From the NCBI RefSeq assembly GCF_030272615.1, contig NC_081414.1, forward strand, positions 334,907,427-334,971,426: a stretch of 64,000 bases of DNA. Reading direction: 5' to 3'. This stretch comes from Cryptomeria japonica (taxonomy: Eukaryota > Streptophyta > Pinopsida > Cupressales > Cupressaceae). Position numbers and translations under genes: made by a program. This document shows, piece by piece, positions 58,865 through 64,000 of this stretch. Position 1 is the first letter of the stretch. Each line of letters opens with the position of its first letter. The notes beneath the pieces are model-generated. The model had not been told where the DNA came from. It was given only the letters and a program-made list of their open reading frames with translations, and ran no database searches.

Positions 58865-61260
58865 ATGGCTCCCTCACAAAACCACTAAGGATAAACAAAA
58901 TATGTAAGGAGGAATTTGTATGATGAATTTCTGGACCAATTGAAACCATCAACAAATGATAAGTATCGGGGGACAAATTTTATTCAAGGGAAAACCCTAG
59001 AAGAAGGGTTAGTTGATAAAGTATACATAATTTCAGATGTTAGGGTACCCATGACTGGAATAGACATGTTTTAGTTATGGTATGGACAAAGGAATTTGCA
59101 GTCTCCATTCTCGAGTGCATGACAGTATGACTTAGGCAAGCTGGTGGTGCCCAATGTGTTCATGGATGTTGATTTTCTTAGGGCAGTTGCAGACAGGTAT
59201 GACCCTATTTCAAGAGTGATAAGGGGGAATGATGGAGAAGTCTTGTTGACAATCTGAAGAGAGGGTTTCCAAGAAGTTTTTGATTTATATGAACCCTTTG
59301 TTGCCCTGATTCAACTATGATGCACTGCAAAAAGGATGTTAGGAACACAAGACAAGTCATTCAAATGTTAGTGTTAGTTAGTATCAATCAACAACGAAAG
59401 ATGAAAGAAACTACAATCCTAAGCATGCATATCAAGAGAGATATCAAACATATTATAAAAAATAGACAAAAATTGAGGAAAGACACTAAACCCTCCCAAA
59501 TGCTCTCCAAAATGCTCATAGTTGCTCCTCCCTTGTTCCTCTCCTCTCTAAGTTCCACATGAGTGTAGCCCTCATCTTTTTGCACTACTATGGATGTCTT
59601 ATGGAGATTCAATATTTATGAATAATGAAGATAAAAGACTATGCAAATGCAAACAAACTAGATATGAGAAAATACCTAATTAATCTATATTGATTTTAAC
59701 CAAAATAACAAACTAGATATGATTTGATCCTAAATGCTCTCTCAATTTTACTATAGGTTAGATGCATACAAGATTTCTAGATCTGGATTAAGAAGGAATG
59801 GGCTCTATTTATGGGAAAAATAGGGCAATGGATGGTTGAGACTGAGTAATCTCAACAAGGGTCAGGATTGATGGGTTCATGATCTATGTGAGGGTTTTCA
59901 ACCCAATCCTAGGATGATAAATGTCATCATGAGATGGCTTGAGAGGAGAGGGAAGAAGCATTAAATGCTTGAGATGACATGAAGGTTACCTTAAGAGGTA
60001 AGGTTAGGCTTGAGTTGAATGAATAAAGCATTTATCCACTGAATAATGCCTTTATCCAATGGACAAACTCCTGTGCAAGAGTTAGTGGGGATAACCATGG
60101 TCAAAGCAATGAATGTTTGAAGAGACCCATGAGTTAAATGGAGGTTGAGTTAGAGGGAAAGTCTCTAACCATGTGGGTGAGTTGAGTTAACCATTAATGG
60201 TTATGTAAGAGCCATTAATAGTTTGGAGGACTTTAGGGGTTAACTTGTTGAAGACATAAAGCCTTTAATGCTTTTCAAAGACTTTGAGGTTTTGAGAAGT
60301 GACTTCAAGTTGCTTAGGAATGTGACAATAATTAGGAAATGGATTAGGCTAATTAGAAGGGGTTAGAAGAGTCTAGAAGGGTATTAGAAGAGTCTAGAAG
60401 GGGATTAGAAGAGAAAGTGGGTTTGGTGGGTGAGAGAAAATAGGATTATAATTAAAATAAAATTACTTTATTTCACCCAAATAGTGCAACTTGCATTTGT
60501 AGGAGAATGCAAGTGGGGGGTAGTTTAGGGATTTAAATAAACATTTGTTTATTTATTTAAATGAGGAAAGGGGGTTAAATTAAATAAATGTGCTTTATTC
60601 ATTTAATTGATTTAGAGTGTGTCTTAATGAATTAATTTAAATAAATTGAATAATTTATTTAATTAATAGGAGAAGAGATTGAGGATGAAATCAATTAAAT
60701 ATTAATTTAATTCATTGATTATTGATGGTTAAATAATCAAATAAATAGTAAATATTCATTTAATTAAGTGGACAAATTTATGCGACTACAAACTAAATTT
60801 GGATGAAATAAAGGTTGAGTATCACAAAACAAAGGGTTTTGTCAAATCAAACCTTCTCTCAACCCACTTGGCAAAAGAAGGAGACACCTCATAGCATATT
60901 GGCCCAGGTTTAGTGGAACCTTTTCAATTGGTGTTTTTGCCAAGTATTTACAAGCAACTTTCTTTTCTCTGTATCAAGTTTTAGGTTCCTTTCACAGTTA
61001 TGCCACTAGATTACATGTATATTGCTATTCAGATTCAACATCCTGATTTTACAGTGGTTTTTGATTTCGCACCATATATTGAAGATAAGATTCATGAGGG
61101 ACTCTTGGATATTAAGAATAATGTATTAAGCACTAGCTTTTATTGGTACTCATTGCTGATGCATATTTTCTTATATAAGAACTCATATTATTTTGAAGAT
61201 ACCATGAATCTCAGAAGGACAATTAATAATATTAAGATACCAGTGCAGCTATGGAGTATG
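58865..61260 (+). pseudogene. Unrecognised long reading frame, split by a solo LTR and broken by stops
   Basis: From ATG at 58865 a single frame can be followed through YDEFLDQLKPSTNDKYRG, VDFLRAVADRYDPISRV and REGFQEVFDLYEPF to the LTR insertion. Removing the LTR and one AACTA keeps the frame (LIQL-NLDEIKVEYHKTKG). It continues through EPFQLVFLPS and MPLDYMYIAIQIQHPDF to VPFTV...QLWSM, where C4 begins. Interruptions are TAA, TAG or TGA at single codons, all explainable as C-to-T changes of CAA, CAG or CGA. I do not recognise the family. It may be an extra ORF of a Tat/Ogre-like element (suggested by the primer-site-like sequence upstream) or a host gene relic. Confidence 0.55.
59318..60790 (-). 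repeat. Solo LTR in the unrecognised frame
   Basis: 1473 bp flanked by AACTA on both sides (59313-59317 and 60791-60795). On the minus strand it begins TGTAGTCGCATAAATTTG, related to the TGTAGACACC starts of the other Tat-type LTRs. It contains a 21-bp tandem repeat (60361-60412, TTAGAAGAGTCTAGAAGGG) and ATTTAAATAAA-type repeats near 60530-60770. Confidence 0.85.
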
Positions 61261-62469
61261 TGTTAGGATAACCGGTGAACAACTAAGAGGGGGGCGAGGC
61301 GAATTGGTTGTTAACATATTATGAAACTTTAAACATACAAAACCTTTTATCGGAATGCATAAACCAAATACCGGAATAGCAAATATATCAATCAAGCACA
61401 AACATAAATCATAGACCAATTACCATGCATCCACAACATATAACACTAATATTTGTATATGGAAAACCCGATAAAGGGAAAAACCATGGTGGGAAGCCTA
61501 CCCACAGTCAAATAATACTTTTGTAGTAAGTATATGATTGCAATAAGGGGCCTACACATACAAGAAGGCCAACAAATTAGAGCGCACTACTCATCACAAA
61601 GGAGCCTCACTGACTACAAAGGAAATCCATACTACAATCCAAAAAGAAGAATGAAATGCAATAATAACATCTCTTATGCCTAAGTACAGTTCCGGTTAAG
61701 CTCAATGTCGGAGGTCTTAAACCTCTTACACAAACCCAATTTGATCACCTATGATCGACCAAATCCTTTGCATATGATTACAACTTTATTCACACATAGA
61801 TAATCACATAACCACGACCACATGCCACGATCTACAAAGAGATCTGACATCATATTTATACCAACCCGGGACCTAAGCAATTAGGTCGGCCACCTAAAAA
61901 ATAATACAATAGATCCATTACATAAAACCGCAAACCAATGATAAACCAAGTCGGCCTAAGACTAAAACAACATTAACCAAATAATAAATCCAACTGGTAA
62001 TGCATCAAGAGCATCCACCAACATGTTACATAAACCAGTCCATAACCTAGCAGAATAAGACCAGACCTAAAATAGGTTGCCATAAGCCAAATGAAATACC
62101 ATCAATCAACTGGAACGCGATAACCATCAGCATCCTAAAAACTTCTAGAAGCCTTATCGAATCCATCAAAAGATCTTCAATAAAGCTCTATCAGTAGAAC
62201 CCTTACCAGTAACCAAAAGGCTTACTAGAACATATGATAGCTTTCAGATCACCTTATCCCAAACCAATTGAATGTGACAAGCATCTAAACCACATGAATG
62301 ACCAAACCAAACCAATTCCACCAATCAGAATATATTGGAGACAAATCTCCTGATCATCATCAAAGTCCAACCACTCTATCGGAATCCGGTAGACAACCAA
62401 ATAAACTAGTGTTGACATCAATGAAAAACATAAATGCAACACATAATCAATTCCTTTAAAGTGCCAACA
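61261..62469 (-). repeat. 3' LTR of C4
   Basis: The plus strand starts TGTTAGGATAACCGG and ends GTGCCAACA (1209 bp). Its start shares TGTTAGG and the G-run of C3 and it holds the same ATTTGTATATGGAAAACC-like motif. Confidence 0.85.
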
Positions 62470-62484
62470 ATCTCCCCCTTTGGC
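62470..62484 (-). other. Polypurine tract of C4
   Basis: The minus strand reads GCCAAAGGGGGAGAT directly before the LTR, as in C3. A second copy of the motif (AAAGGGGGAAAG) lies at about 62665-62676. Confidence 0.82.
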
Positions 62485-62835
62485 ATTGATGGCAACACTA
62501 GATGTGAAAAACTTCCAAGTGCCAAAAAACTGCCAAACGAGTCCTCGTCAATGGAAGACATCCAACAAATGATATGACAATGAAGTTCTGAACCAAAAAA
62601 CCATAGACCAAACTCCCCCTGTGACTGATAGATTGTTTAAGCTCTATTTTTCACACGTATATCTTTCCCCCTTTGACATTAGTGCCAAATTTTTGACATA
62701 AACATCAAAGTAAAATCACAAAACATTTGAACCATACAACACACTACTCTCCCTGAGTAGTAGCACCATCTCATCAATTCGGATTGAATAATAATTCTAA
62801 TAAGTGCATACCAGATTGATGCCAATCAACATCAC

Positions 62836-63339
62836 TCAAGTATTTACCAAAGGGGTAGAGACCCCCAATCTATCTCTAAAATACTCAAATGATTCCTTAG
62901 GAAAAGGTCTAGTGAAGATATATGCAATCTGCTCTTTAGTGTTTGCATAAACCAATCCGACTTCATTTGCTTCCACCTTTTCCTTAAAAAAGTTATACTT
63001 GACTGATATATGCTTTGTCTTAAAATGAAATACCAAATTCTTTGATATGTCAATAGCAGCAGAGTTATCACAATGAATAACTACCGGTTCATTACAATCT
63101 ACCCTTATATCCTTCAACATTTTCTTCATCCATAGAACTTGTGTATAGTTAGTAGCAACAACAACATACTCAACTTCAATAGTAGATAAAGAATTACATG
63201 ATTGTTTCTTGCTAATACATGAAACAAGTTTCTTTCCAAGAAAGAAAGCTCCACTAGATGTGCTTTTCCTGTCCAACCCAATCTGCATATATATATGCAC
63301 ATAGTGTAAACTCATCATTTTTAGGATACCATAAACCAT
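62836..63339 (-). pseudogene. C4 RNase H
   Basis: DRKSTSSGAFFLGKKLVS, STIEVEYVVVATNYTQVLW, HCDNSAAIDISKN and IAYIFTRPFPKESFEYF. The E and second D are present. The upstream part is frameshifted relative to RT near 63285. Confidence 0.9.
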
Positions 63340-64000
63340 ATTCAGTTGTTCCCTTTAAATATCTGAAAATCCTTTTCACTGCACTCTCATGATTCTCTCT
63401 AGGATCAATTTGATATCTTGATATAATACAAACAACATTCATTATATCTGATCTTGTCTGAGTCAAATATAATAAACCTCCAATCATAGATTTATACGTT
63501 GTAGGATTTACCGGAGTTGATACATCTTTCTTTGTCAATTTCTCACTAGTAACCATAGGGGTACCAACTGGTTTAGAATTTTCCATACCAAATTTCTGCA
63601 ACAACTCTCTAGCATACTTAGTTTGATAGATGAAAATACCTTTATCAGTATGATTAATCTACAAACCTAAGAAAAATCTCATTTCTCCAATCATAGACAT
63701 CTCAAATTCATTCTTCATATTATCGGAGAATTCCATACACAACTTATCATCACCTCAAAAAATAATATCATCAAGAAAGACCTCAACAATCAATATGTCA
63801 TCATCAGTGATCTTATAATATAAATTACTATTAGCATTACCTTTAGTAAAACCAAGCTTCAAAAGATATTTGTCCAATCTAGCATACTAAGCTCTAGGGG
63901 CTTGCTTCAAACCATATAAAGCTTTCCTTAATCTACAAACCATATTTTTGTGATCTGAAAGTGAAAAACCATCAGGTTGCTCAATATAAACTTCTTCTTC
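63254..64000 (-). pseudogene. C4 reverse transcriptase, C-terminal part
   Basis: The frame 63604-63254 gives [36 protein letters not shown] and KRIFRYLKGTTEYGLWYP. Beyond a stop, the minus strand to 64000 shows the catalytic segment region (a VFLDDIIF-like box near 63765, with leucine in place of the first variable residue) and [10 protein letters not shown] near 63910. Stops near 63890 and 63758 disrupt it. Confidence 0.85.

Larger units (their letters stand above)
61261..64000 (-). mobile_element. Ty1/copia retrotransposon C4, 3' part (continues off the right edge)
   Basis: 3' LTR (61261-62469), polypurine tract, then RNase H and RT read on the minus strand. The element is related to C1 and C3 (KALYGLKQ-type RT, TKHISVKYNFF RNase H) and interrupted by frameshifts and stops. 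The upstream half is beyond the window. Confidence 0.93.

Noticed and set aside
59318-60790. Could this be the G1 5' LTR?
   Set aside because: It has its own AACTA target duplication and interrupts a plus-strand frame, so it is an independent solo LTR.

Overview
The window is nuclear DNA of a plant, most likely a repeat-rich seed plant such as a gymnosperm (this lineage call is inference). Evidence: one plant-type cytosolic ribosomal protein gene, several families of Ty1/copia and Ty3/gypsy LTR retrotransposons in nested stacks, clean solo LTRs, Helitron-like termini, AT-rich spacers and microsatellites. There is no sign of operons, CRISPR arrays or other prokaryotic features.

Layout. 1-5110: 5' half of a minus-strand copia element (C1) with its 5' LTR, running off the left edge. 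It is inserted at the YLDD codons of a plus-strand gypsy chromovirus (G2, 5111 to about 8090). 8.1-15.4 kb: an intact minus-strand RPS23 (uS12) reading frame at 9247-9675, diverged tandem repeats on both sides, a complete non-autonomous LTR element (11268-13702), and a telo-box cluster at 15.3 kb that may be the RPS23 promoter or belong to another gene. 15.47-18.3 kb: a Helitron-like 3' terminus followed, on the same strand, by a decayed RPA70-like gene. 18.3-30.8 kb: AT-rich DNA with old duplications, two solo LTRs (21176-22112, 26867-28007), a second Helitron-like terminus, a long (AT)n tract and a purine-rich tract.

30.8-56.8 kb: one large decayed Tat-lineage gypsy element (G1, minus strand; gag, protease, RT, two RNase H domains, integrase, polypurine tract, 3' LTR). 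It is broken by a full copia element C2 (32717-38955, TSD CAAGC), a solo LTR in the integrase (42056-43047) and a full copia element C3 (46718-54212, TSD AAAAT). C3 itself carries a solo LTR-like insertion in gag (52024-52814). 56.8-58.9 kb: unresolved leader and spacer sequence. 58865-61260: an unrecognised, stop-riddled plus-strand reading frame split by a solo LTR (59318-60790, TSD AACTA). 61261-64000: 3' LTR and 3' half of another copia element (C4) related to C1 and C3, running off the right edge.

Only RPS23 looks able to make an intact protein; every retroelement polyprotein seen has stops or frameshifts. The most useful content is the insertion chronology, readable from target-site duplications, together with the Helitron/RPA relic and the unidentified broken ORF near the right end. 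Statements of similarity rest on recognition of motifs by eye; no alignment or database search was run.
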